Positions 17,064 through 26,400 of a stretch of 64,000 bases of DNA are shown in pieces. Below the pieces are notes generated by a model. That model worked only from the letters and a program-made list of their open reading frames with translations. It was not told the DNA's origin and ran no database searches. A program made the position numbers and the translations under genes. Position 1 is the first letter of the stretch. Each line of letters opens with the position of its first letter. Where the stretch lies: NCBI RefSeq assembly GCF_023822025.1, contig NZ_CP082909.1, positions 1,292,001 through 1,356,000 on the forward strand, in the 5' to 3' direction. Source of the stretch: Endozoicomonas sp. 4G. Lineage in GTDB: Bacteria; Pseudomonadota; Gammaproteobacteria; Pseudomonadales; Endozoicomonadaceae.

Positions 17064-17183
17064 AGATTGTTCACATCAAACTCATTGAAATGATGTACTA
17101 GTATTCCGAGGCTGGTGTTAGAGTGTCGTCTACTGTTTAATAGCCGGACTTCAAGTATTGCCTTTTTCTTAAAGGGATTGTTT

Positions 17184-18356
17184 ATGGCTATCTTTCCGTT
17201 GGAAAACCCTGTTCAGCATTACGACTGGGGCAGTCTGAATGCGATGAGTGAACTTTTTGGTATGGCTAATGAGTCCGGCCAGCCTGTGGCTGAACTCTGG
17301 ATGGGTGCTCATCCCAAAGCACCTTCTATCGTTTTGGCTGATGATCCGGTGGCTTTGAACGTGCTGGTGGACGGTCAGGCGGCCCACTTAGGTCAAGGGT
17401 CTCTGGCAAAGTTTGGTCAGACTCTGCCTTTCCTGTTTAAAGTACTGGCGGCTGCCAGGCCCTTGTCTATTCAATCGCATCCCAATAAACAGCAGGCATT
17501 AGCAGGGTTTACAAATGAAAATCATCTGGGCGTGCCGCTGGATGCCTTTCATCGAAACTATCGGGATGATAACCATAAGCCTGAGCTGGTCTATGCGTTG
17601 ACACCTTTCAGGGCTATGAATGGTTTTCGGCCACTGGCTGAAATGCTGGCTTTGTTCAAAATGGTTGAGCTGAAACCGCTTGCAGAAGCATTATGCTGGC
17701 TTGAAGAAGGCAACCTTAAGGCTTTTTATGAGCATTTAATGAACCTTAAAGGCGCAGAAAAGGAGGGACTGGTTACTGAGGCACTGTCGTTTGCCGAGAC
17801 CTCGGATCATCCTGCCTGGCAAGAAGTCTGTCGTCTGAATCAATTCTATCCGGGTGATATCGGTGTGCTCAGTCCATTGCTGCTGAATGTGATCGAACTC
17901 ACTCCCGGTCAGGCTATGTTTCTGAAAGCAGGGACACTCCACGCTTACCTGGAGGGTACGGCGCTGGAAATCATGGCCTGCTCTGACAATGTGCTCAGAG
18001 GCGGGTTGACCAATAAACATGTGGATGTCCCTGAGTTGCTCAAGACCATTGAGTTCGACACCATTGCCCTGGCTGACCTGTGCCTGAAACCCGAACAGGA
18101 AGAGAATGGTGAAACCCGTTTTGTTGCCCCTGTTGATGATTTTCTTTTCAGTATCATTGAGCCTGAGCGGGCTTGTGAGCCTTTTGAGGTGAGATCAGCC
18201 GAGATACTGTTTTGTGTAGAAGGTCGTCAGGCGATCAGGGCTGGGGAACAGTCTATCGAGTTGACACCGGGCCGTGCCTGTTTCGTCAGTGCCATGACCG
18301 AGTCCTATCAGCTTGAAGGCAGTGGTCGTCTGGCCAGGGCGATGTCTGTTCTTTGA
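17184..18356 (+). CDS. manA: Mannose-6-phosphate isomerase, class I
   Basis: The 390-residue protein interconverts mannose-6-phosphate and fructose-6-phosphate in the cytosol, feeding GDP-mannose and glycan synthesis. It shows the type I pattern: VQHYDWGS at the start, the zinc-site segments SIQSHPNKQQA and NHKPELVYAL, and GQAMFLKAGTLHAYLEG with the active-site histidine. A carboxy-terminal cupin completes it. The start at 17184 (MAIFPLENP) has AAAGGGA upstream and matches the family length; an earlier in-frame start at 17115 is unlikely. It is monocistronic as far as can be seen. Confidence 0.95.
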   Translation: MAIFPLENPVQHYDWGSLNAMSELFGMANESGQPVAELWMGAHPKAPSIVLADDPVALNVLVDGQAAHLGQGSLAKFGQTLPFLFKVLAAARPLSIQSHPNKQQALAGFTNENHLGVPLDAFHRNYRDDNHKPELVYALTPFRAMNGFRPLAEMLALFKMVELKPLAEALCWLEEGNLKAFYEHLMNLKGAEKEGLVTEALSFAETSDHPAWQEVCRLNQFYPGDIGVLSPLLLNVIELTPGQAMFLKAGTLHAYLEGTALEIMACSDNVLRGGLTNKHVDVPELLKTIEFDTIALADLCLKPEQEENGETRFVAPVDDFLFSIIEPERACEPFEVRSAEILFCVEGRQAIRAGEQSIELTPGRACFVSAMTESYQLEGSGRLARAMSVL

Positions 18357-18453
18357 ACAGGTCGGATTTGACAGAATAGCTTTTCCAGACAACATTAATG
18401 TTCGGGTATCTTAAAGCCCATTCATCAAAACTGAAAAATAACGAGGTTTTTCA

Positions 18454-18915
18454 ATGTCTGGAAACGCTGTGACCAGAGAGGAGTTTGAGGAGCTTAAGGT
18501 AGAGCTGAGGGAAGAAATCAAAGAAGAGATTTTGGATCTTCGAATAAAGTGTAACGATATGTCCGAATGGCTTAAAGTCAGGGGGGTAGATGTCGCCGTA
18601 CAAAGAGGTGCCCTTCACGAAAAAGAGGTAGCTCGGATGAACGATATGCTGGAAGATCTTCTGAAAACGTTAGCCACTAAGGACGAAGTGTCCAGAGTCC
18701 GGTCAGATCTTAATTCTTTCAAGGTGGAGGTTCGAGAGAAACTCTCCCAACAAGAACAGAAATTGGACCTGGCTTTTGAGAAATTGCAGGAGCATGATCG
18801 GCGCTTTGATGCAATAGATAAACGCTTTGATGCAGTAGATAAACGCCTTGACGGATTGGATGCCTCTTTGCAGCGCCTGGAATCCCTTATTCTTTCAAGA
18901 CTTCCTGAAAAATAA
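18454..18915 (+). CDS. Coiled-coil protein of unknown function
   Basis: A 153-residue, highly charged protein predicted to be almost wholly helical. Its first third is EEFEELKVELREEIKEE-like. Its last third contains heptad-type copies (RFDAIDK, RFDAVDK, RLDGLDA) ending LQRLESLILSRLPEK. Such repeats are seen in many small coiled-coil proteins of unrelated function, so no role is proposed. No signal peptide or membrane segment is seen. A stem-loop follows 34 bp downstream. Confidence 0.7.
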   Translation: MSGNAVTREEFEELKVELREEIKEEILDLRIKCNDMSEWLKVRGVDVAVQRGALHEKEVARMNDMLEDLLKTLATKDEVSRVRSDLNSFKVEVREKLSQQEQKLDLAFEKLQEHDRRFDAIDKRFDAVDKRLDGLDASLQRLESLILSRLPEK

Positions 18916-18948
18916 GGATCCTCATTCACTGCCTGTAACCGAAGGAGT

Positions 18949-18970
18949 CTCCCGCCGAACCAGGCGGGAG
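18949..18970 (+). terminator. Stem-loop after the coiled-coil gene
   Basis: CTCCCGCC (18949-18956) and GGCGGGAG (18963-18970) form a perfect 8-bp stem with a 6-nt loop. There is no following T-run, so it may be a weak terminator or an mRNA-stabilising hairpin. Confidence 0.45.
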
Positions 18971-19065
18971 GTGGATACTTGGCTCTTAATCACTAACCCT
19001 TACTGCCGAACACAGCTTTCTGGTATATCATTACCGTCTCTTTTATTTCGAAAGCCGTTATACCA

Positions 19066-20073
19066 GTGACTCAACCCAAACCCCTGGATCGTAAATTTTC
19101 CGTGGCCCCGATGATGGATTGGACCGATAGACATTGCCGCTACTTTCACCGTCGGCTGTCAGAACACGCTCTGCTCTATACCGAAATGGTGACCACCGGG
19201 GCCCTGGTGTTTGGCGATAAAGACCGTTTTCTCAAGCATCATCCGCAAGAGTATCCACTGGCTCTTCAGGTGGGTGGTCATGATCCTCAACATTTGGCCC
19301 GGTCAGCGCAGTTTGCTGAACAGTCCGGGTATCAGGAGATTAATCTGAACGTGGGATGTCCCAGTGACAGGGTTCAGAATGGTCGAATAGGTGCCTGCCT
19401 TATGGCGGAACCTGAAACGGTCGCAGAAGGCGTCAGAGCCATGAAACAGGCGGTGGCTATTCCCGTGACGGTGAAACACAGGATTGGCATCAATGGCCGT
19501 GATTCTTATGAGGAGCTGGTGGATTTTGTCGGTAAAGTGGCTGAAGCCGGTTGCCAAACATTTATTGTTCACGCGCGTATCGCGATTCTTGAGGGTCTGT
19601 CTCCTAAAGAAAACCGCGATATTCCTCCTCTTAAGCCCGAGGTGGTGTATCAGTTGAAAAAAGATTTCCCGAACCTGGAAATCACCATCAATGGCGGCAT
19701 AGGAACCTTTGTTGAGATTGAGCAGCACCTGGAGCATGTGGATGGTGTGATGCTGGGCCGGGAGGCTTATCACAATCCCTATTTGATGGCTGAGGTTGAT
19801 AATCGTCTTTATGGTACCGGCAAACCATTGATCGAACGTCATCAGGTGGTTGAGAAAATGTTACCTTATATTGAGTCTGAACTTACAAAAGGCACTTACC
19901 TGAGTCACATAACCCGCCATATGCTGGGTCTGTACCAGGGTGAGCCAGGAGCCCGTAAGTTTCGCCGTTATATCAGCGAAAATGCCCACAAAAAAGCTGC
20001 CGGGCCAGAGGTGCTGCTGGAGGCGGTCAGGCAGGTTGAAAGCCTCAGGATGCGGGCGCAGGGCGCCGTCTGA
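19066..20073 (+). CDS. dusA: tRNA-dihydrouridine(20/20a) synthase
   Basis: The 335-residue flavoenzyme reduces uridines 20 and 20a in the D-loop of tRNA. It shows the Dus TIM-barrel start FSVAPMMDWTDRHCRYFHR, the catalytic-cysteine segment NLNVGCPSDRVQ (Cys98), VKHRIGI with the substrate lysine, and INGGI plus DGVMLGREAYHNPYL for flavin binding. SPKENRDIPPL is a hallmark of the DusA subfamily. The start is GTG at 19066. Just ahead of the SPKEN motif the sequence reads HARIAILEGL, where most DusA proteins have HARKAWLQGL; the effect is unknown. Confidence 0.95.
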   Translation: MTQPKPLDRKFSVAPMMDWTDRHCRYFHRRLSEHALLYTEMVTTGALVFGDKDRFLKHHPQEYPLALQVGGHDPQHLARSAQFAEQSGYQEINLNVGCPSDRVQNGRIGACLMAEPETVAEGVRAMKQAVAIPVTVKHRIGINGRDSYEELVDFVGKVAEAGCQTFIVHARIAILEGLSPKENRDIPPLKPEVVYQLKKDFPNLEITINGGIGTFVEIEQHLEHVDGVMLGREAYHNPYLMAEVDNRLYGTGKPLIERHQVVEKMLPYIESELTKGTYLSHITRHMLGLYQGEPGARKFRRYISENAHKKAAGPEVLLEAVRQVESLRMRAQGAV

Positions 20074-20076
20074 GAT

Positions 20077-20595
20077 TCAGCTCTTGCCTTTATCTTTGGG
20101 GTCGGGGTCGGGCTGAGTTTGCTCCAGTTGTTTTACCAGTTCGCTGAACGCTTTCTGGTTACCTTTGTTCATGCCCATCAACACCTGGTGGGCGTCGAGA
20201 ACTTGTCTGGCCTGGGCGGATTGTTCCAGGTTCCCTTCACAGATGATTTCCTGCATGTCCAGGTTCAGGTTTTCATAGCCTTCCAGCTCTCTGACAATCA
20301 CAAACACCCGGTCAAAGCCCACGCTCAGCAGAATCCGGGTGATGTCATCTTTGGTGGAAATAATAACCGGCACCAGTCCCAGGTTTTTCTTGGTCTGAAT
20401 AGACAGTTTGGCCAGCAGGCCCAGAGAGGTACTGTCGATGGTGTCGGCGTCGGTCAGGTCAATAATAACCGATGTGAAATCAGGCTTGTTGAGCATCTTT
20501 TCCAGTGAGGAGCACAGGGTTAACCGCACTTCTCCCACCAGTTTAACAACATGCGTGCCATTGTTTTTTGCGAACAGTATTTTGCCAGTAGTCAT
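20077..20595 (-). CDS. rssC: STAS-domain anti-sigma-factor antagonist
   Basis: The 172-residue protein has a STAS domain at about residues 5-105, with IIDLTDADTIDSTSLGLL containing the usual Ser/Thr phosphorylation site (Ser55/Thr56). A C-terminal extension (EQSAQARQVLDAHQVLMGM) follows. In Pseudomonas a similar protein, RssC, is dephosphorylated by the neighbouring RssB and controls RpoS through a partner switch. The gene overlaps the phosphatase gene by 4 bp, so they are cotranscribed. The matching anti-sigma or kinase protein is not in this window. The symbol is by analogy; HsbA is a related alternative. Confidence 0.75.
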   Translation of the reverse strand: MTTGKILFAKNNGTHVVKLVGEVRLTLCSSLEKMLNKPDFTSVIIDLTDADTIDSTSLGLLAKLSIQTKKNLGLVPVIISTKDDITRILLSVGFDRVFVIVRELEGYENLNLDMQEIICEGNLEQSAQARQVLDAHQVLMGMNKGNQKAFSELVKQLEQTQPDPDPKDKGKS

Positions 20596-21764
20596 TTATC
20601 TCTCTTCAGAATCAGTATGGCGACATCGTCCGGAGCGGCTTCGGTGTTGAGCCCCAGCTTTTCTGTCAGGGCTGATACCGTCACGGCTCCCTCTTTAATC
20701 ACAGACAACAAGTAGTCTTCTTTCTCTTGAAGTGTTTTCTGTGGTAACAACTCAAGAATGCCATCGGACAGAATAGTCAAGGTAAATTGTTCGGGCAAGT
20801 CAATGGTGACATCTTTAAAGGTGGCATTTTCAAACAGCCCGACCGGTAAGCCACGGCCTTGAATACAGCGAGTTTTTTCCCCAGTGGAAAGAATGGGCAG
20901 AGGGTAGTGACCGCCAAAAGCGTAGGTGAGCGTCTGATCGCGGGTGTCGACCACTCCACCAAAGACCGCAACGTGCTTGCCCAGGCCGGTTTCCAGAAGG
21001 CTGCGGTTGAGAAAGTTCAGCACATGGGAAGGTTTGACCCTGGCCCGGCCGCCATGGGACTGATATTCCTTGAGTAGGTTCATGGACATGTTTTTCAGCA
21101 GCACGGTAATAAAGGCTGAGGACGCACCATGACCGGAGACGTCGGCCAGGTAAAAGGCGAAACTGTGTTCATTCAGGGCGAAGTAGTCAACAAAGTCACC
21201 ACTGAGGTAGAGAGAAGGGATGATCTTGTGGTCGACCTTGAAGTTTTCAAAGATCAGAGGCTCCTGGGGAAGCATTTTCATTTGTACCTGGCGGCCTGCC
21301 TTCTGGTCTTCCTGCAACAGGTGCAGGTTGTTTTTCAGCGAGTGAATGACCTCTTCAAGGCTTTCCCGGTAGCGGCGATTTTCAAGTATCAGCTGGGCTT
21401 TTTCCAGCGCACGGTTAATGGCGTACTCCAGAACTTCCAGGTCGACAATAGGCTTAATAAAGTAGTTGCAGGCCCCGAGACGCATTGCTTGTACCACGTC
21501 GGTCATGATACCGGCACCGGATACCACGATAAAGGGAGTATCGGGAGACAGTTCCCGGACGCTGCGAAGGACCGTCAGTCCATCCATTTTCGGCATTCGA
21601 AGGTCGCAGAGAACCAGGTCGGGGGGAGTCTCTTTGAATAAAGCCAGCCCCTGTTCACCATTGTCTGCCTGAAGGGTACTGAAGCCGCTGTCTTCGAGAT
21701 AGGCTACGATGCTCTCTCTTACAATTGTGTCATCATCAATGACCAGAATGGTACTACTGGCCAT
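20592..21764 (-). CDS. rssB: Response regulator with PP2C-type phosphatase output
   Basis: This 390-residue protein has a receiver domain at residues 1-120 with phosphorylatable Asp54 (LVLCDLRMPKMDG). A helical linker (residues 125-165) follows, then an RsbU/SpoIIE-like PP2C domain from about 175 to the end. Metal-site residues are present: SGDFVDYF, LADVSGHGAS, LSDGILELL and PDDVAILIL, so the phosphatase should be active. This REC-PP2C architecture followed by a STAS partner is that of Pseudomonas RssB/RssC. It differs from E. coli RssB, whose PP2C-like domain is degenerate. It probably dephosphorylates the STAS protein in response to an upstream kinase. Confidence 0.85.
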   Translation of the reverse strand: MASSTILVIDDDTIVRESIVAYLEDSGFSTLQADNGEQGLALFKETPPDLVLCDLRMPKMDGLTVLRSVRELSPDTPFIVVSGAGIMTDVVQAMRLGACNYFIKPIVDLEVLEYAINRALEKAQLILENRRYRESLEEVIHSLKNNLHLLQEDQKAGRQVQMKMLPQEPLIFENFKVDHKIIPSLYLSGDFVDYFALNEHSFAFYLADVSGHGASSAFITVLLKNMSMNLLKEYQSHGGRARVKPSHVLNFLNRSLLETGLGKHVAVFGGVVDTRDQTLTYAFGGHYPLPILSTGEKTRCIQGRGLPVGLFENATFKDVTIDLPEQFTLTILSDGILELLPQKTLQEKEDYLLSVIKEGAVTVSALTEKLGLNTEAAPDDVAILILKRDK

Positions 21765-21890
21765 ATTTATGATCCTGCCTGCTGGGGAGATGTATCCAGA
21801 TCGGTGTCAGGACAATCTACGTCAAGTAAAACAGAGTGCATCTGACGTTGAACCATGATTAATTTACAGTCTGTTGAAACATACTCCCAA

Positions 21891-21912
21891 CCCGGCTTTG
21901 CTGCAAGCCGGG
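21891..21912 (-). terminator. Stem-loop downstream of mlaA
   Basis: CCCGGCTT (21891-21898) pairs with AAGCCGGG (21905-21912) around a 6-nt loop. It lies between mlaA, whose stop is at 21962, and the start of rssB. A clear T-run is lacking. Confidence 0.5.
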
Positions 21913-21961
21913 GGAGAAGATAAAACAGAAACGGTATCGGGGCGGGGAGGATGTCAAGCCG

Positions 21962-22681
21962 TCAGAAGTCATCTTCTGGCAACTGGCCTGTAATCAGATA
22001 TTCACGACGTTGCAGGTACGCATCCCGGATAAAGGTGTAGCGATCACCGACAATCAGAGCTTCAGAGCTCAGCAGGGACGCACGGGTGTTAATGGTATCG
22101 ATGCCTCTGGCCGTCCACTGGTCCCGTTCTGGCTGAATCTGCCCCTGGAGATTCATCATTGAGTCCGGCAATGTACCGATACCGGATCTTAGTGTTCTTG
22201 AACCCAGTAACGGCAGCACCACATAAGGCCCGGATGGCGTGCCCCAGTGAGCCAGTGTCAGGCCAAAGTCCTCATAGTGCCGCTCAATGCCCAGTGGGGT
22301 GGCGACATCCACCATTCCCAGCATGCCGACCGTCGAATTAATGCCAAAGCGCCCAAGAGACGCCAGGGCTTCACCGCCTTCGAGCTGTAACGCCGCATTG
22401 ACAGCGTTGCGGATCTCGCCGAGGTTTGAGAAAAAGTTAGAGACCAGTTGCTGAATCGGCTTGGGGGTCACGGTATCGTATCCTTCAGCCACGGGTTTCA
22501 GGACATAGGTATCCAGTGTGTCATTGAATGAAAAGATGGCGCGGTTTGTTTTCTCCCAGGGATCGTCGTAGGAAACGACCTCCGCTCCGGCACCGGAAAC
22601 GTATCCGATGAGTAGCAGGGCGGCTATCACCTTAACCCTGTTTTGTAGTGCATTTTTCAGGTTGTTAGTCAGTGATTGCAT
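21962..22681 (-). CDS. mlaA: MlaA/VacJ family outer-membrane phospholipid transport protein
   Basis: The 239-residue protein matches MlaA: DPWEKTNRAIFSFNDTLDTYVLKPVAEGY, the NFFSNLGEIRNAVN helix, LGRFGINSTVGMLGMVDVA, and EDFGLTLAHWGTPSGPYVVLPLLG. MlaA sits in the outer membrane with a porin and passes misplaced phospholipids to the periplasmic carrier MlaC. The start at 22681 (MQSLTNNLK) has GAGGA upstream and gives a normal signal sequence (VIAALLLIGYVSGAGA). An earlier start at 22756 is possible but lacks support. There is no lipobox cysteine near the cleavage site, unlike E. coli MlaA. Confidence 0.92.
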   Translation of the reverse strand: MQSLTNNLKNALQNRVKVIAALLLIGYVSGAGAEVVSYDDPWEKTNRAIFSFNDTLDTYVLKPVAEGYDTVTPKPIQQLVSNFFSNLGEIRNAVNAALQLEGGEALASLGRFGINSTVGMLGMVDVATPLGIERHYEDFGLTLAHWGTPSGPYVVLPLLGSRTLRSGIGTLPDSMMNLQGQIQPERDQWTARGIDTINTRASLLSSEALIVGDRYTFIRDAYLQRREYLITGQLPEDDF

Positions 22682-22951
22682 CACGTTCCTGTCCTCGCTT
22701 TCCTTGTTTTTATGCTGCCTAAATTTTTGGATGTACAGAGTTATAGTTTGAATCATTTTTTCGTTGAGTGAAATATTTAAAAAAAATGGAACGTTCGCTT
22801 CATCGTTTCTGGCTTGATTCTGCTAAGTATCTGACGATTCATAAGTTAATGAATCTGGCATAAAACCTGTATGGTAAAAAAGCCATGTTTTGGCTCTGGA
22901 AGCTGAAAATATCTTGTGAGATTATCAGGTGCTTAGCGATCAGGAGGAATC

Positions 22952-23164
22952 ATGGAAGACCGCCAAAACAACGAAACTGAGACTCCCGGCAGTACACCCG
23001 GCCATCATACCGGGGAGCGATTGTTGGCTTTGAGAAAAGCTTATCTCGCAGGCAAACTGAAAGTAGACAGTGCCAGAGTGGCAGACAAGCTGCTCGCTTT
23101 CGAAAGTACACTTGCGTCAGCCTTGGGTGACCGGGCTCATCAGAATGACAAGGTAGCTGACTGA
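22952..23164 (+). CDS. Small FlgM-like anti-sigma-28 protein
   Basis: A 70-residue protein whose residues 25-52 (LRKAYLAGKLKVDSARVADK, then LLAFES) resemble the C-terminal sigma-28-binding part of FlgM, in which a Val-Asp-Ser segment precedes an AxxLLxFE helix. The N-terminus is short, polar and probably unstructured. A strong GGAGG lies 7 bp before the ATG. FlgM normally sits in a flagellar operon, but no flagellar gene is nearby, so its partner may be another sigma factor. The match is by pattern only. Confidence 0.6.
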   Translation: MEDRQNNETETPGSTPGHHTGERLLALRKAYLAGKLKVDSARVADKLLAFESTLASALGDRAHQNDKVAD

Positions 23165-23213
23165 TTTTCCGGCAGGGGTTTATCTCCGTGCACTACGCAA
23201 AACGACTTTTTCC

Positions 23214-23241
23214 TTGAAAAACTACATCGACTCGTTAGAAT
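23214..23241 (+). promoter_or_regulatory. Predicted tRNA promoter
   Basis: TTGAAA (23214-23219) and TAGAAT (23236-23241) are separated by 16 bp, 45 bp before the tRNA. This is a good sigma-70 match and no other gene is in position to use it. Confidence 0.6.
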
Positions 23242-23248
23242 GCAAAGC

Positions 23249-23283
23249 AAGCCAGCCGGAATAATCTGCCCGCTGGCTTTTCT
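23249..23283 (+). terminator. Hairpin with T-run between promoter and tRNA
   Basis: AAGCCAGC (23249-23256) pairs with GCTGGCTT (23272-23279) and is followed by TTCT. The hairpin begins where transcription from 23214-23241 should start. It may be a leader processed from the tRNA precursor, or the terminator of the FlgM-like gene. Confidence 0.5.
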
Positions 23284-23285
23284 AT

Positions 23286-23362
23286 GCTCCCGTAGCTCAG
23301 CTGGATAGAGCAATCGCCTCCTAAGCGATAGGTCAGAGGTTCAAATCCTCTCGGGAGCGCCA
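23286..23362 (+). tRNA. tRNA-Arg (anticodon CCU)
   Basis: The 77-nt sequence folds as a full cloverleaf. Acceptor arms are GCTCCCG and CGGGAGC, and the D arm contains AGCTCAGCTGGATAGAGC. The anticodon stem ATCGC/GCGAT encloses CTCCTAA with anticodon CCT, the T arm is AGAGG/CCTCT around TTCAAAT, and an encoded CCA ends at 23362. It reads AGG codons. The accessory repeat-protein cluster begins 40 bp downstream, a position often used as an island boundary, although no integrase or second attachment copy was seen. Confidence 0.97.
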
Positions 23363-23401
23363 TAATTAAGTACTCAACCGTACGAAATCCTGTTTTCTGA
23401 T

Positions 23402-26400
23402 TCATTGTTCAGGCACTGTTACTGTTTCAGGCTTTTTGCTGGTATCTTTTTTCCAGGTGGTTTCTATTATCTTAAGAGCTGCCAATTCATTTCTTCGCCA
23501 CTTAATGCCTTTCTCTCTGCTTCTCTCGCCGTCCATGGCATCCGCAGTATCGAATAATTTCCGCCATTCTTCCTCACTGGCGCCCAACATTCTAATAATA
23601 TGCGCTTTTTGAGCGTAGGCGCCCGCAGTCTGGGGGTACTTCTCTATGGTTAATTGCGCATACTCAAGCGCTTTGTTAAGGCTGTCTTTTCCTAACTCCG
23701 TCTTATTATCGTTTATTTGCTGACAAGCCAGAGTGAAATAATGGATCGAGTGAGACAGCAATGTATTGGCATTTGTCGGGTGGTGTCTAACTATTTCCAT
23801 AAACTTTGCTTCCCCGGCATATAAACATAACAGTGCTAATTGAAATTTACTGGAACGATATAGTGCATAGCAGCGCTCAATCAGTTTTTTAGCCAGATGA
23901 TTTTTGTCCATTACCTCCCATTGTCTTAAGAGAGTCAGGTCAATGTCATGATTTCCGCAAGGTCTGCACAAAATATCCTCACGGTCACCGGGCTTCTTGT
24001 TACTCATGTTCAGCAGTAGTATTTCGGTTCGTTTATGTTTGCGCATTAATCGCCAGAGTCGTGCCAGGGCTATATCAATATCCTGTTTTCCAGAGGGTGT
24101 GCATAGAATCTCCTCGTCGTCATCGGGTTGCTTGTCAATGATGTTCAGCAGCAGTTTTTCAGCCAGCTTATATTGATATGTTGCTTCCCAGATTCGTACC
24201 AGAGACAGGTCGACGTCATTATTCTTCGAGGGTTTACAGAGTTTCTCGATACTGTCATCGGGGTGTTTGTCACTCATCTGCAATATCAGGTCTTCAGTCA
24301 ATTTATATTGGCCGGTCTCTCGCCAGAATTGCGCCAGAGTTATATTTACAGTTTGGAGTAAATGTTGAAGTCTTTTTACTTTGGCAGCATGTGGTTGCAA
24401 ATCCAGCTTTGAAGTCAGCCCTTTTTTCATGCTCAGCAGCAGTTTTTCAGTCAGTTGGGGTTTTCCCGTATGCTGCCATAGCCGTGCCTGAGCCATATCT
24501 GCGTCAAAAAATCTGGAATGCCGGCAAAGGGTTTCTTCATTAGCATTGGGCTGTTTTTCTCTGAGTTTCAAAAGTCGTGCCTGTGCATCAGCTATTAGCC
24601 CAAGTCTCTCTTCACTGAGACTCAGGGTCAGATCAAGGTCACGAACGGTTGAAGCCCCGAATTTGTTTAAATCGTGCTCGGACCTGAGTTTTTCCAGAAG
24701 CAAACAGGCCTCTTTTTGTTTTTCATTGGATTCGTTTAGTGATCTTGCCAACCCTATGACTGATTGTTGGTAGTCGTATGTAGCCAGTGAGTCTTCGTAT
24801 TCTTGCAAGATGGACCGAAATGTGCTCTCTGCATCAATGAAGTTTTGGTGAGACAGCATGCTGTAAGCTCTATTGATTTTTACTTTGGCCTCTTTAGGAG
24901 ATTCCTTTTCTACCGGTGGGTACAAGGTCTGAGAAGAAGGTTTCCGGCAGGCAGTGGTTTGCCGGTGGAGAATATTCTGATGGCTGATCGAAGGTTGGTG
25001 AGCATGTTGACGACGAGGAACAAACACCGGTGCATCCGGGTTTAATTTAGGGGGAGCCTTTGTTTGCTTATTAGAATCAGGCAAGGGCGATTGCGACGGT
25101 GTTGCGCCGGTTGCGTTGCTGTATGCGGGTGGTAATCCATCATTCATAGCCGTTTGACCTTCCTGGAAATGGAAACTTAGCCCGGAAAATGCATTATGAG
25201 TGTAATCGGTACGTTTGTTATCAGGTTTTGGATAATTCTGCTTTGGCTGGTTTTGTTTTTTTTTGCGCCGTTTCTGGTTGCCTGAATAACTCTGTTTGTT
25301 GCCTTTAGCCACTGCAGGATTTTGTGAAATTTTGCTTTGGGAGTTCCCCAGCTGTTTGGTTCCGGGGGGGGGCTGAGTCTTGGTCTGTCTTCTAAAAGTG
25401 CGTTCCAGTTCCGAGCATTCAAACTCAAGACTGAACTCAATATCTGGTAGTTCCAACACGATAGCCAGTTGCTTTCGGAGGGATTTAAGGATTTCTTCAG
25501 ATAATGGGCTGGGTAGTTCATCTGAGTCTGCTGTCAGCTCCAGAAGCTGTTGTATCAGGTGCTCCCTGCCACTGAGCCTAGGTGCGAGCCAGTGTAAAAG
25601 CTCCCGTGTATTAAGCAGCTTATCCGTCAGTTCCCGGGATTCAGCCAGGCTGATTTGAAAGGTAAGCGGCGGCGAATCACCGAACCGTACAACAATCGTT
25701 ACTCCTTCGGGCTGAGTATTGGTAAGCCAGTGGTACACTCCGATAAAAGGCTGATAATCACGACAGTTTGCAGGCAGGCTCAGAGTGGGCAGGAGAATCA
25801 GGTCGACCATCATTTTGTCGGGTGCTGGCATAAAGGGCGGGCGTTTGAAATCGTTGTAATCGTCAGTGTCGTAGCCACCACCTGAAGGGCTTTGAAACAA
25901 CGTAGGCTTGATTGGTAGGCCGACAGGGGGAATTGCCCCGGCATTTTGAGTATCGTGCGTTTTTTCTACTCGTCCATTTACTACTAAAAAAGGCTTTTTT
26001 GAACGCAGATATTGCCCTGATGTGAATGGATACGGGTGATTAAAAGACACCGGGCAAGGCTGGCTTTCTTTAATCGCCATTCTGCCCGTTTGCTCACTCA
26101 ACGTAAGCACATAAATATGGGTTGATTTATCATTATCAGAAAAGGGGAAAGGTACAACAGCACTGGCTTCATAAGTAAAGCCCTGAGAGTCTAAGCCTTG
26201 TGCACAGATGATAAATGGCTGGTCAATCTGCCCGAAAATAGTGACTTCGCCAGTAAAAGACTGCGTTCGTGTGCCCTGAGTTTTTGTAGCAATACTTACC
26301 GGCCTGGCTCGAACGGTTCTGGCTCGAACGGTTATAGAAGAATCACTTTGTTGGTTTACAGGCAACTGCCATTCTAAATATTCACCAGTGGCCACTACAG

